Positions 24,551 to 33,372 of a stretch of DNA of 64,000 bases are shown here, piece after piece. Position 1 is the stretch's first letter. Every line of letters starts with the position of its first letter. This DNA is from Gordonia sp. ABSL11-1 (GTDB lineage: Bacteria; Actinomycetota; Actinomycetes; Mycobacteriales; Mycobacteriaceae): assembly GCF_030315685.1 (NCBI RefSeq), contig NZ_JASXSI010000026.1, positions 1-64,000 of the forward strand, given 5' to 3'. The notes beneath the pieces are model-generated. The model worked only from the letters and a program-made list of their open reading frames with translations. It was not told the DNA's origin and made no database searches. A program made the translations under genes and the position numbers.

Positions 24551-27352
24551 GTGAGTCCCGCGAAGAGTTCGACAGCCCCCGCGAAGAAGTCCGCCGGCAA
24601 GGACGGGCAGCCGGTCCTGATGCTGCTCGACGGGCATTCGTTGGCCTACCGTGCCTTCTTCGCGTTACCGGCAGAGAACTTCAAGACGGCGACGGGTCAG
24701 ACCACGAACGCGGTGTACGGCTTCACCTCCATGCTCATCAACCTGCTGCGTGACGAGCAGCCGACGCACATCGCCGCGGCCTTCGACGTCTCCCGCAAGA
24801 CCTTCCGTTCCGAGATGTTCCCCGAGTACAAGGCGCAGCGGTCGAAGTCGCCCGACGAGTTCAACGGCCAGGTCGACCTGACCAAGGAGGTGCTCGACGC
24901 GCTCGGTGTCCCCGTGATGGCGATCGAGGGCTTCGAGGCCGACGACATCATCGCCACCCTCGCGACCCAGGCCGAGGGTGAGGGCTTCAAGGTCCTCGTC
25001 GTGACCGGCGACCGCGACTCGCTGCAGCTCGTCGACGACAGCGTGACGGTGCTCTACCCGCGCAAGGGTGTCTCGGACCTGACCCGTTTCACGCCGGAGG
25101 AGGTCGAGAAGAAGTACGGACTGACCCCGGCGCAGTACCCCGACTACGCCGCCCTGCGGGGCGACCCCAGCGACAACCTGCCGGGCATCCCCGGGGTGGG
25201 GGAGAAGACCGCATCCAAATGGATCCGTGAGTACGGGTCGCTGGCCTCGCTCGTCGATCACGTCGACGAGGTGAAGGGCAAGGTCGGCGACGCGTTGCGC
25301 GCTCACCTGGCGTCGGTGCAGACCAACCGTCAGCTGACCGAGTTGGTGCGCGACATGCAGTTGCCGGCGGGACCCGACGAGCTGGCGATGGTCGGCTGGG
25401 ATCGTGACCGCATCCACCAGCTGTTCGACGACCTCGAGTTCCGGGTCTTGCGCGACCGCCTCTTCTCGACCCTGACTTCCGTTGAGCCGGAGGCGGAGTC
25501 GGGATTCGACCTGGACGGGACGATACTGCGTGCCGGCGAGGTCCGGGCCTGGCTCGACGAGCACACGACGACCGGTCGCAGCGGTGTCGCGGTCACGTCG
25601 CCGCAGTCGGTGACCGGCGCCGACGCGACCGGCATCGCCATCGCCGCCGCTGACGGGACGTCGGCGTTCATCGACGTCACCGCGATCGACTCCGACGACG
25701 ACAAGGCCTTGGGTGCATGGCTTGCCGACCCGGACAAGCCGAAGGCGCTGCACGAGGCGAAGTGGGCGATGCACGCCGTACGGGCCCGCGGCTGGATTCT
25801 CGGTGGAGTCACCAGCGACACGTCGCTCGCCGCCTACCTCGTCCGCCCCGGACAGCGCACGTTCAACCTCGACGATCTGGCGCTGCGCTACCTGCGTCGG
25901 GAGTTGCGCGACGATGCCGCACCCGACGATGGTCAGATGTCGCTGCTCGACGAGGACGCCGGTGACGCCAAGCTCGCCGAGCACCAGATGCTCGAGGCGC
26001 GGGCGGTCGCCGAACTCGCCGACACCCTCGACATCGAACTCGAACGCATCGACTCCAGGGCGCTGCTGACCGAGATGGAACTGCCCTTGCTGTTCGTGCT
26101 CGGCGAACTCGAGGCGGCCGGGATCGCTGTCGACGTCGACCACTTCGGCGAGTTGGAAAGCGACTTCTCCCAACGTATCCGGACCGCCGCCGACGCCGCC
26201 TACGACGTCATCGGCGAGCAGATCAACCTCGGGTCGCCCAAACAGCTGCAGACGGTGCTGTTCGACAAGCTCGACATGCCCAAGACCAAGAAGACCAAGA
26301 CGGGCTACACCACCGACGCCGACGCCCTGCAGAGCCTGTACGAGAAGACCGAGCATCCCTTCCTCGCGCAGCTGCTCGAGCACCGCGACGCGACCCGGCT
26401 CAAGGTGACCGTCGACGGCCTGCTGAAGTCGGTCGCCGACGACGGTCGCGTGCACACCACCTTCAACCAGACAGTCGCCGCGACCGGGCGTCTGTCGTCG
26501 ACCGAGCCCAATCTGCAGAACATCCCGGTGCGGACCCAGGCCGGCCGGCAGATCCGCCAGGGCTTCATCGTCGGCGTCGGGAGCGGAGCGGGCGGGCCAG
26601 GTCAAGTCGGCGCCGGGAGCGGACCGGGTGGGGTCGGTGCCGACGGCGACGGGTACGACTGCCTGATGACCGCCGACTACAGCCAGATCGAGATGCGGAT
26701 CATGGCGCACCTGTCCGAGGACGCCGGTCTGATCGAGGCGTTCAACACGGGTGAGGACCTGCACAACTTCGTGGGCTCGCGCGCATTCGGGGTGCCGATC
26801 GACGAGGTCACCACCGAGATGCGTCATCGGGTGAAGGCGATGTCGTACGGGCTGGCCTATGGGTTGAGTGCGTTCGGCCTCGCGGCGCAGCTGAAGATCA
26901 GCCGCGACGAGGCGAAGGAGCAGATGGAGGCGTACTTCGCCCGCTTCGGCGGGGTGCGTGACTACCTGCACAACGTCGTCGACGAGGCCCGCCGCAACGA
27001 GTACACCGCCACCCTGTTCGGTCGTCGGCGCTACCTGCCCGACCTCAACAGCGACAACTGGCAGCGGCGTCAGTCGGCCGAGCGGATGGCGCTCAACGCG
27101 CCCATCCAGGGCACGGCCGCCGACATCATCAAGGTCGCGATGATCAACGTGTACGGACGATTGCGTGACGAGAAGCTGCGATCCCGGATGCTGCTGCAGG
27201 TCCACGACGAACTCGTCGTCGAGGTCGCCTCGGGCGAGCGGGAGTCCGTCGAGGCCGTCGTCCGCGAGGAGATGGGCAGCGCGATCACGTTGTCGGTGCC
27301 GCTGGAGGTCTCCGTCGGCTTCGGGCGCTCGTGGGACGACGCGGCGCACTGA
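24551..27352 (+). CDS. polA: DNA polymerase I
   Basis: A 933-aa family-A polymerase that fills gaps in repair and Okazaki-fragment processing. The N-terminal 5'-3' exonuclease (about 1-300) has LLDGHSLAYRAF, GFEADDIIATLA and VVTGDRDSLQLV. The middle 3'-5' exonuclease-like domain (about 330-510) lacks the DxE metal residues, so proofreading is probably absent, as in mycobacterial PolA. The polymerase domain has motif A TADYSQIEMR, motif B around RHRVKAMSYGLAYGLSAFG, and motif C LQVHDELVVEV. Just before motif A there is a Gly-rich insertion of about 27 residues (about 674-700) not expected in the family. Start GTG. The stop overlaps the next start by 1 nt. Confidence 0.96.
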   Translation: MSPAKSSTAPAKKSAGKDGQPVLMLLDGHSLAYRAFFALPAENFKTATGQTTNAVYGFTSMLINLLRDEQPTHIAAAFDVSRKTFRSEMFPEYKAQRSKSPDEFNGQVDLTKEVLDALGVPVMAIEGFEADDIIATLATQAEGEGFKVLVVTGDRDSLQLVDDSVTVLYPRKGVSDLTRFTPEEVEKKYGLTPAQYPDYAALRGDPSDNLPGIPGVGEKTASKWIREYGSLASLVDHVDEVKGKVGDALRAHLASVQTNRQLTELVRDMQLPAGPDELAMVGWDRDRIHQLFDDLEFRVLRDRLFSTLTSVEPEAESGFDLDGTILRAGEVRAWLDEHTTTGRSGVAVTSPQSVTGADATGIAIAAADGTSAFIDVTAIDSDDDKALGAWLADPDKPKALHEAKWAMHAVRARGWILGGVTSDTSLAAYLVRPGQRTFNLDDLALRYLRRELRDDAAPDDGQMSLLDEDAGDAKLAEHQMLEARAVAELADTLDIELERIDSRALLTEMELPLLFVLGELEAAGIAVDVDHFGELESDFSQRIRTAADAAYDVIGEQINLGSPKQLQTVLFDKLDMPKTKKTKTGYTTDADALQSLYEKTEHPFLAQLLEHRDATRLKVTVDGLLKSVADDGRVHTTFNQTVAATGRLSSTEPNLQNIPVRTQAGRQIRQGFIVGVGSGAGGPGQVGAGSGPGGVGADGDGYDCLMTADYSQIEMRIMAHLSEDAGLIEAFNTGEDLHNFVGSRAFGVPIDEVTTEMRHRVKAMSYGLAYGLSAFGLAAQLKISRDEAKEQMEAYFARFGGVRDYLHNVVDEARRNEYTATLFGRRRYLPDLNSDNWQRRQSAERMALNAPIQGTAADIIKVAMINVYGRLRDEKLRSRMLLQVHDELVVEVASGERESVEAVVREEMGSAITLSVPLEVSVGFGRSWDDAAH

Positions 27353-28404
27353 TGACCCGGATCGGTGTCCTCACCGGTGACGGGATCGGCCTCGAGATCG
27401 TGCCGTCGGCGATCGCCGTCGCGAACGCTGCGGCACGCGCTGAGAGTGCCGAATTCGATTGGCTGGAACTGCCATTCGGCCGCAGCGCCATCAACTCCCA
27501 CGGAACTCCGGTCCCCGAGGAGACCCTGCTGGCCCTCGACGACCTCGACATCTGGGTGCTCGGTCCGCACGATTCGGCGGGTTACCCCGCGGAGCACGCG
27601 GGTCGCACGCCGGGTGCGGTGATCCGGAAGCGCTACGGCCTGTTCGCCAATCTGCGACCGGCCCGCGCATTCCCCGGTGTGCACGCCACGTCCCGGGCGA
27701 TCGACCTGCTGATCGCCCGCGAGAACACCGAGGGTCTCTACGCCGACCGCAACATGGTGGCCGGCAGTGGTGAGTTCATGCCGACCCCGGACATCGCGAT
27801 GGCCGTCGGTGTGATCACCCGGCAGGCGACCGAGCGCATCGCCCGCGTGGCGTTCGACGCGGCTCGGCAGCGCAAGCACCGGGTCACGATCGTGCACAAG
27901 GCCAACGTGCTGACGATGACGACCGGGCTGTTCCGCGACGTGTGTCGCGAGGTGGCCGCCGACTATTCCGACGTCATCGTCGACGAACAGCACGTCGATG
28001 CGATGGCCGCCCACCTCGTCCGGCGGGCCGGTGACTTCGACGTCGTCGTGACCGAGAACCTGTTCGGCGACATACTCTCCGACCTCGCCGGAGAACTCGC
28101 CGGGTCGTTGGGCATGGCAGCGTCGGTGAACTGTTCGGACACCAAGGTCATGGCGCAGGCGGCTCACGGCGCCGCGCCCGATATCGCCGGACGCGGACTC
28201 GCCAACCCGGTCGCGATGATCCTGTCGACGGCGATGGCATTCCGACGGCACGGTCTCGCGACAACGGACTCGGCGATGGTGGCGGTCGCGGGGCGGATGG
28301 AGGCCGCAGTGGCCGATACCCTCGCTGCTTCGGTCGCGACCGCGGACCTCGGCGGCACCGCGACGACCACCGAGTTCACCGCGGCGGTCGTCGAACGGGT
28401 GTGA
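27352..28404 (+). CDS. Isopropylmalate/isocitrate dehydrogenase-family protein
   Basis: A 350-aa member of the beta-decarboxylating dehydrogenase family. It has GVLTGDGIGLEIVP (residues 5-18), the substrate-phosphate region ARENTEGLYADR (about 124-135), the catalytic HKANVLTMTTGLF (with the conserved Lys, about 185), and the acidic metal-binding block FDVVVTENLFGDILSDLAGEL. It could act on isopropylmalate, isocitrate, tartrate or a related 2-hydroxyacid; the motifs alone do not settle which. The ATG at 27352 overlaps the polA stop (TGATG), so translation is coupled. The in-frame start at 27331 lies inside polA and is less likely. Confidence 0.85.
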   Translation: MTRIGVLTGDGIGLEIVPSAIAVANAAARAESAEFDWLELPFGRSAINSHGTPVPEETLLALDDLDIWVLGPHDSAGYPAEHAGRTPGAVIRKRYGLFANLRPARAFPGVHATSRAIDLLIARENTEGLYADRNMVAGSGEFMPTPDIAMAVGVITRQATERIARVAFDAARQRKHRVTIVHKANVLTMTTGLFRDVCREVAADYSDVIVDEQHVDAMAAHLVRRAGDFDVVVTENLFGDILSDLAGELAGSLGMAASVNCSDTKVMAQAAHGAAPDIAGRGLANPVAMILSTAMAFRRHGLATTDSAMVAVAGRMEAAVADTLAASVATADLGGTATTTEFTAAVVERV

Positions 28405-28419
28405 TCGGCTGCGGGCAAT

Positions 28420-28574
28420 GGTCTCGATGTGCTCGCTCGTTCCTCGCGGGCTACTCGACCATCGGAGAAGCTCACCGTCCCGGCGTTCCCTCGCTCGAGT
28501 GGCCGAGGAGCCTGCGGGCGTTCCCTTCCGCTGGTCGAGTAGCCGACGAGCCTGCGAGGAGGCGTGTCGAGACC
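28420..28574. repeat. Interspersed inverted-repeat element
   Basis: Two arms of about 45 nt face each other: 28420-28465, starting GGTCTCGATGTGCTCGCTCG, and 28528-28574, ending GTGTCGAGACC. A third partial copy (TCGAGTGGCCGAGGAGCC) lies between them. The core TGGTCGAGTAGCC...GAGGC...TCGAGACC resembles dispersed intergenic repeats seen in Gordonia and related genomes (from memory). It occupies most of the 315-bp gap between the dehydrogenase and the glutamate-type transporter genes, which otherwise holds only that operon's promoter. Confidence 0.7.
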
Positions 28575-28719
28575 ACGACCGGTAAATCTCTCGTAACTAG
28601 CCGGTGGATGGACTTGGTACCCACTAAGTTCGACACTGAGCGTGACGACGACCGGGAGGTGCGTCGTCGTGCGCCCGAGCATGTGAATGCATGCGGGAAA
28701 CGAACAGATGGGGTGTGTG

Positions 28720-29628
28720 ATGCGTGTAGTGCGATCCCGGCTCGGAGTCCTGACGGCTCTCCTGGCCGTGCTGGTCCTCGCGATGGCAGGTTGTTCCAAC
28801 AGCGAGGACTCCGAATCGGCCGGTCCCGCGAGTTCGTCGGCGGCCGTCGACGTCTCCGAGGTCTCGGAGATCGCGGCTCTGGTCCCGCAGAACATCCGCG
28901 ATTCCGGGAAGCTCATCGTCGGTGTGAACGTCCCGTATCAGCCGAACGAGTTCAAGGATTCCTCCGGCCAGATCGTCGGCTACGACGTCGATCTGATGAA
29001 CGCGATCGGCAAGGTCCTCGGGCTGACGCCGGAGTTCAAGGAAGCCGAGTTCGACAAGATCATCCCGGCCGTCCAGCAGGGCACCTACAACGTCGGCATG
29101 TCGTCGTTCACCGACACCAAGGAACGCGAAGAGCAGGTCGACTTCGTCACCTACTTCAGCGCCGGCATCCAGTGGGCTCAGCGCAAGGGCGAGAACATCG
29201 ACCCGAACAACGCCTGCGGCAAGCGGGTCGCGGTGCAGTCGACGACCGTCGAGGACACCGACGAGGTCCCGGCCAAGAGCAAGGCCTGCACTGACGCCGG
29301 CAAGCCGGCCATCGAGAAGCAGCGGTACGACTCGCAGGACGAGGCCGTCAATGCGCTGGTCATCGGCAAGGTCGACGCCATGTCGGCGGATTCGCCGGTC
29401 ACCGCATACGCGATCAAGCGGTCCGACGGCGCGCTCGAGCCGGCAGGTGGCGTCTTCGAGTCCGCACCGTACGGCTACCCGGTCGCGAAGGGTTCGCCGC
29501 TCGCCGAGGCCCTGCGCCAGGCCGTGCAGCACCTGATCGACAACGGCCAGTACAAGACGATCGCCGAGAACTGGGGCGTCCAGGCGGGCACCATCCCGAA
29601 CTCGGTGATCAACGGCGCGGTCAGCTGA
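28720..29628 (+). CDS. Glutamate/polar amino-acid ABC substrate-binding lipoprotein
   Basis: About 302 aa from the ATG at 28720 (an in-frame start at 28687 is possible). The signal peptide ends in the lipobox LAMAGC with Cys25, followed by an Asp/Ser-rich linker. The mature domain is a type-II periplasmic-binding protein (SBP_bac_3) with LIVGVNVPYQPNEFKD, GYDVDLMNAIGKVLGL, GMSSFTDTKEREEQVDFV and VDAMSADSPVTAY. It feeds the permease and ATPase encoded next. The class typically binds glutamate, glutamine or cystine; the ligand is not determined. The lipobox, reached soon after residue 1 from 28720, favours that start. Confidence 0.9.
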   Translation: MRVVRSRLGVLTALLAVLVLAMAGCSNSEDSESAGPASSSAAVDVSEVSEIAALVPQNIRDSGKLIVGVNVPYQPNEFKDSSGQIVGYDVDLMNAIGKVLGLTPEFKEAEFDKIIPAVQQGTYNVGMSSFTDTKEREEQVDFVTYFSAGIQWAQRKGENIDPNNACGKRVAVQSTTVEDTDEVPAKSKACTDAGKPAIEKQRYDSQDEAVNALVIGKVDAMSADSPVTAYAIKRSDGALEPAGGVFESAPYGYPVAKGSPLAEALRQAVQHLIDNGQYKTIAENWGVQAGTIPNSVINGAVS

Positions 29629-29632
29629 CGAC

Positions 29633-30589
29633 GTGACGTCTCCATCGACCGGGCCGATCGCGCCCGATCCGACGGAACCCGCGCCGATCAAGGCGGTCCC
29701 ACTGCGCCATCCGGGACAGTTGATCGCTGCCGCGGTGGTGTTGATCCTGGTCGCGCTGTTCGTCTGGGGTGCGGCCACCAATGACGCCTATCGGTGGGAC
29801 ACGTACGCGAAGTACCTGTTCGACACCCGGATTCTGTCCGGCGTCTGGTACACGCTGGTACTCACCGTACTGGCGATGATCATCGCGATCATCCTCGGTG
29901 TGGTGTTGGCGGTCATGCGCCTCTCGCCGAATCCGGTGCTGCGCTACACGGCATGGGTGTACCTGTGGATATTCCGCGGGACACCCGTGTACGTGCAGTT
30001 GGTGTTCTGGGGTCTGTTCCCGTCGATCTACAAGCGGATCGATCTCGGCATCCCGTTCACGGTGCAGTTCGCCCACTTCGACATCCAGTCGTTGAACGCG
30101 GCATTCCTCTTCGCGATGATCGGCCTGGCACTCAACGAGGCGGCCTACATGGCCGAGATCGTCCGCGCCGGCGTGTCGTCGGTGGGTGAGGGGCAGACGG
30201 AAGCGTCAGTGGCACTGGGTATGTCGTGGGCGCAGACGATGCGTCGAACGGTGTTGCCGCAGGCGATGCGGGTGATCATCCCGCCGACCGGCAACGAGCT
30301 GATCAGCATGCTGAAGACGACGAGCCTTGTTGCCGCAGTGCCGTTGACGAACGAGCTCTACGGTCGCGCACGTGACATATCGGGCGTCAACTTCCAGCCC
30401 ATCCCGCTGCTGATGGTCGCGTCGACCTGGTACCTGATCATCACCAGCGTCCTCATGGTGGGGCAGTTCTACCTGGAGCGCTACTACTCGAAGGGCGCGA
30501 GCCGGCAGATGACGGCCCGACAGCTCAAAGCCATGGCCGCCGTGCAGAATGCACCGATCATCGAAGGGGAGAGCGATGAGAGCCGCTGA
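29633..30589 (+). CDS. Polar amino-acid ABC permease (HisM/GlnP type)
   Basis: A 318-aa permease starting at GTG 4 nt after the lipoprotein gene. After a Pro-rich cytoplasmic N-terminus there are about six hydrophobic segments. The EAA loop EGQTEASVALGMSWAQTMRRTVLPQAMRVIIPP (quoted in parts: EASVALGMSWAQ, LPQAMRVIIPP) near residues 183-216 contacts the ATPase. Unlike many relatives it is a single fused permease gene, so it probably works as a homodimer. It overlaps the ATPase gene by 14 nt. Confidence 0.9.
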   Translation: MTSPSTGPIAPDPTEPAPIKAVPLRHPGQLIAAAVVLILVALFVWGAATNDAYRWDTYAKYLFDTRILSGVWYTLVLTVLAMIIAIILGVVLAVMRLSPNPVLRYTAWVYLWIFRGTPVYVQLVFWGLFPSIYKRIDLGIPFTVQFAHFDIQSLNAAFLFAMIGLALNEAAYMAEIVRAGVSSVGEGQTEASVALGMSWAQTMRRTVLPQAMRVIIPPTGNELISMLKTTSLVAAVPLTNELYGRARDISGVNFQPIPLLMVASTWYLIITSVLMVGQFYLERYYSKGASRQMTARQLKAMAAVQNAPIIEGESDESR

Positions 30590-31349
30590 TCACCCGATGG
30601 TGCTGGCCGAGCGGGTCTGCAAGAACTTCGGGTCACTGGAGGTGCTGAAGGGCATCTCGTTGGAGGTCGGTCGCGGCGAGGTGCTGTGCATGATCGGCCC
30701 GTCGGGTTCGGGCAAGTCGACGTTCCTTCGATGCGTCAACCATCTCGAGGTCGTCAACGCCGGCCGACTCTACGTCGACGGGGACCTCATCGGATACCGG
30801 GAGCGCGGCGACAAGCTCTACGAGATGAGCCCGAAGGACGCGGCCAAGCAGCGCCGTGACATCGGAATGGTGTTCCAGCACTTCAACCTCTTCCCGCACC
30901 GCACCGCCCTCGAGAACGTGATCGAGGCTCCGACGCAGGTGAAGGGGGAGAGCAAGAAGGCGGCCACCGAGCGTGCCCGGTATCTGCTCGATCGGGTCGG
31001 CCTCGACGACAAGTCCGACACCTACCCGGCACAGCTGTCCGGTGGACAGCAGCAACGTGTCGCGATCGCCCGTGCGCTCGCGATGGAACCGAAACTGATG
31101 TTGTTCGACGAGCCGACGTCGGCGCTCGATCCCGAACTCGTCGGCGAGGTCCTCGGCGTGATGCGCGAGCTCGCCGCCAGCGGGATGACGATGCTCGTGG
31201 TCACCCACGAGATGGGGTTCGCGCGGGAGGTCGCCGACCAGTTGGTCTTCATGGACGGCGGGGTCGTCGTCGAGCATGGCAACCCCCGCGAGGTCCTCGC
31301 CAACCCGCAACACCAACGGACACAGGGGTTCCTGTCGAAGTTGTTGTGA
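30576..31349 (+). CDS. Polar amino-acid ABC ATPase
   Basis: A 257-aa ABC ATPase of the GlnQ/HisP group. Walker A is GPSGSGKST (about residues 40-48), then FQHFNLFPHRTALENV (Q-loop), signature LSGGQQQRVAIARAL, Walker B LMLFDEPTSALDPELV and the switch region VVTHEMGFA. It contains the short insertion YRERGDKLYEMSPKD that is typical of one actinobacterial subgroup. The ATG at 30576 has AGGGGAG upstream and overlaps the permease end; the in-frame 30549 start is inside the permease. It powers the transporter encoded by the two preceding genes. Confidence 0.93.
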   Translation: MRAADHPMVLAERVCKNFGSLEVLKGISLEVGRGEVLCMIGPSGSGKSTFLRCVNHLEVVNAGRLYVDGDLIGYRERGDKLYEMSPKDAAKQRRDIGMVFQHFNLFPHRTALENVIEAPTQVKGESKKAATERARYLLDRVGLDDKSDTYPAQLSGGQQQRVAIARALAMEPKLMLFDEPTSALDPELVGEVLGVMRELAASGMTMLVVTHEMGFAREVADQLVFMDGGVVVEHGNPREVLANPQHQRTQGFLSKLL

Positions 31350-31365
31350 GCCTTTCGGGCAGGTT

Positions 31366-31442
31366 CTGACAGCCACCCCGAATCTGCAACACCACCTCGG
31401 TAATGTGTGAAGGTGGTGTTGCAAAGTAGGGGTGGCTGTCAG
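31366..31442. repeat. 77-nt perfect two-tier palindrome, left copy
   Basis: The outer stem is CTGACAGCCACCCC / GGGGTGGCTGTCAG (14 bp, no mismatch). A symmetric 6/6-nt internal loop follows, then the inner stem GCAACACCACCT / AGGTGGTGTTGC (12 bp, no mismatch) with a 13-nt apical loop. A degenerate copy of the same element follows the next gene at 32410-32482. It could also end transcription of the transporter operon, but no T-run follows and the size and internal symmetry are unusual for a terminator. Confidence 0.85.
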
Positions 31443-31491
31443 GCGACGTCGATGAGTGGATCCGAATCGGTGCGCCGTGCGTCCAACTGTC

Positions 31492-32409
31492 ATGGACGAT
31501 CTGTCACTAATCGAACACGCACTGGTCCGTCCCGAGCTACTCGCTCGTGGATTCACGGACTATGAGATCCGATCCGGTACCGAATCGGGGGTCCTGACCG
31601 TGCTGGCCCGCGGCGTGGTGATCTCCACGGCCTTCCTCGACGGCACCCGGGAGCAGCGCTATCGCGAGCTCTCGATCGCGCGTCTCCGGACGTCGCGCCG
31701 TCCGGGGCGTGCACTCGCAGCGGGGTCCGCCGGAGCCGTCCTCGGACTCCCGGTCTGGGGTATCGATGTCCGCCAGGTCGTGATGGCCGATCCGTCACGC
31801 TCACCCGGATCGCGGGCCTCGACCGGTGTGAAACTCATGACGGACAAGCGGCCACCGGCATTAACCGTCGTCGATGGTGTGCTGGTGACGTCACCGGCAC
31901 GCACGGTCATCGACATCGCCCGGACCGCGAGTCGGGTTCCGGCCATCGCGATCGGCGATTCCGCACTGCACCAGGAGTTGTGCACCATGGAGGATCTGCA
32001 GAACGAGCTGGACCTGATCACGAGAATGACCGGAGCCGAGAGAGCTCGCCTGATCGTCTCGGAGCTCAACGGACTCGCCGAGTCCGTCCTGGAGTCGCGC
32101 AGTCGGATCGAGCTCGTCGATCGCGGCGTGCCGATGCCAGAACTACAGGTGGATCTCTACGACAGCTGGGGACGATGGATCGGGAGGGTCGACTTCTACT
32201 GGCGGGAGCAGAAGACGGTCGGTGAGGCCGACGGTGAGTCGAAGTACCAGGGCGAGAGCGGGGTAGCGGTGCTCCGCAAGGAGAAGGGACGCTCTGATGC
32301 GCTCGTCGAGGCCGGCAACCGCGTCATCCACGGGGGATGGTCCGACGTCGACCAGGCCGACGGTCTGGTCGCGCGGGTTCGACGTCTGATGGAGCCGCAG
32401 GCCGCCTGA
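31492..32409 (+). CDS. AbiEi/PD-(D/E)XK-like hypothetical protein between palindromes
   Basis: About 305 aa. The N-terminal region (ELLARGFTDYEIRSG...VLTVLARGVVI) resembles the AbiEi-antitoxin-like winged helix found in many Mycobacteriales hypotheticals. The C-terminal half has the look of a DUF559/VSR-type PD-(D/E)XK nuclease: WIGRVDFYW, then VGEADGESKY and LRKEKGR, giving acidic residues at the expected strand positions and Lys. Catalysis is not proven. The ATG at 31492 is preferred because the family begins near it; a GTG at 31456 is the alternative, and neither has a clear ribosome site. The gene is framed by two copies of one palindromic element. Confidence 0.65.
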   Translation: MDDLSLIEHALVRPELLARGFTDYEIRSGTESGVLTVLARGVVISTAFLDGTREQRYRELSIARLRTSRRPGRALAAGSAGAVLGLPVWGIDVRQVVMADPSRSPGSRASTGVKLMTDKRPPALTVVDGVLVTSPARTVIDIARTASRVPAIAIGDSALHQELCTMEDLQNELDLITRMTGAERARLIVSELNGLAESVLESRSRIELVDRGVPMPELQVDLYDSWGRWIGRVDFYWREQKTVGEADGESKYQGESGVAVLRKEKGRSDALVEAGNRVIHGGWSDVDQADGLVARVRRLMEPQAA

Positions 32410-32482
32410 GGTAGCCACCCTCGCTCTGCAACATCACCCGACTTCACAACCCGCGTGGTGTTCGAAACCAGGGGTGGCTGCC
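32410..32482. repeat. Degenerate right copy of the palindromic element
   Basis: It begins at the stop codon end of the nuclease-like gene. AGCCACCC pairs with GGGTGGCT, and the interior keeps CTGCAACATCACC and GTGGTGTT at the same offsets as the left copy. It shares AGGGGTGGCTG at the right edge with the 31366-31442 copy, but the inner stem has several mismatches. Confidence 0.75.
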
Positions 32483-32511
32483 ACAGTCGGCAAGCGGGCA
32501 CCGGAAACCCG

Positions 32512-33357
32512 TCACCCCTTCCGGCAACAGAAGATGGCCGTCCCCGGGAAGTACTGACCGCGGAAGGGGCTCCACTGGCCCCACTCCTGGTCGAAGCCCT
32601 CGGGCCACTCGGGTTCGATGAGGTCGTCGAGAATCATTCCAGCAGAACGGATCTCCCGAACACGGTCGCCGATGGTGCGGTGGTGCTCGACGTAGGTGAT
32701 GGCGCCGTCGTTGTCGACCTCGGTGTAGGGCGTACGGTCGAAGTAGGGGATCTGCACGATGAGGCCGTCGGGCCCGGGATCGTCGAGGAACATCCACCGC
32801 ATCGGGTGATTGACCGCGAACACCCATCGGCCGCCTGGCCGCAGAACCCGCGCGACCTCCGCCATCACGCCGGCGCTGTCGGCGACGAACGGCACCGCAC
32901 CGAACGCAGAGCACACGATGTCGAACGACCCGTCGCCGAAGGGGAGCGACTCGGCGGTCGCCTGCACCAGCGGGACGCGCACGCCGTCGGCGGCCATCGC
33001 GGCGAGTCCGATGCCCAGCATGCGCCGCGACAGATCGACGCCGACGACACGTGCGCCCTGTCCTGCCAGCCAGCGAGAACACGGAGCCGATCCGCAGCCG
33101 ACCTCGAGAACGTCGCGATCCGCGGTGTCGCCGAGGAGTCCGACGTCGGCCTCGCGCAATCCTTCCGGGCACCAGACGAAGTCGCCGCCGGCCGCGTGCG
33201 CACCCAGGAACTCGCCGTGCTCGGCGTGGTAGTTCTCGGCGTCGTGATCCCACCACCAGCGGTTCGCCCGGTCGCTCGTGGTGGAGTCGACGGCGGTCAG
33301 GACGCGCGGCGGCCGGACCGACCCGACGTCGTCGTGCTGGTCGGGGTCATCGTTCAC
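32512..33357 (-). CDS. Class I SAM-dependent methyltransferase
   Basis: A 281-aa methyltransferase. Motif I is VLEVGCGSAPCSRWLA (about residues 83-98), then VVGVDLSRRML, motif post-I with GDGSFDIVCSAFG (acidic motif II, about 138-150) and LRPGGRWVFAVNHP. It begins at a GTG 6 nt after a TATGAT box, so a leaderless mRNA is likely. It lies between polA and rpsA, where related actinobacteria also carry a methyltransferase. The substrate is unknown; a small molecule is as likely as a macromolecule. Confidence 0.88.
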   Translation of the reverse strand: MNDDPDQHDDVGSVRPPRVLTAVDSTTSDRANRWWWDHDAENYHAEHGEFLGAHAAGGDFVWCPEGLREADVGLLGDTADRDVLEVGCGSAPCSRWLAGQGARVVGVDLSRRMLGIGLAAMAADGVRVPLVQATAESLPFGDGSFDIVCSAFGAVPFVADSAGVMAEVARVLRPGGRWVFAVNHPMRWMFLDDPGPDGLIVQIPYFDRTPYTEVDNDGAITYVEHHRTIGDRVREIRSAGMILDDLIEPEWPEGFDQEWGQWSPFRGQYFPGTAIFCCRKG

Positions 33358-33363
33358 GTGGTG

Positions 33364-33369
33364 ATCATA
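33364..33369 (-). promoter_or_regulatory. -10 box of methyltransferase gene
   Basis: TATGAT on the minus strand ends 6 nt before the GTG start at 33357, matching the leaderless spacing seen elsewhere in the window. It sits just past the stop of the neighbouring gene. Confidence 0.5.
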
Positions 33370-33372
33370 GGG

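Noticed and set aside
24665..27349. 894-codon antisense frame inside polA
   Set aside because: High-GC codon bias on polA's strand creates a long antisense frame; no ribosome site and no domain.
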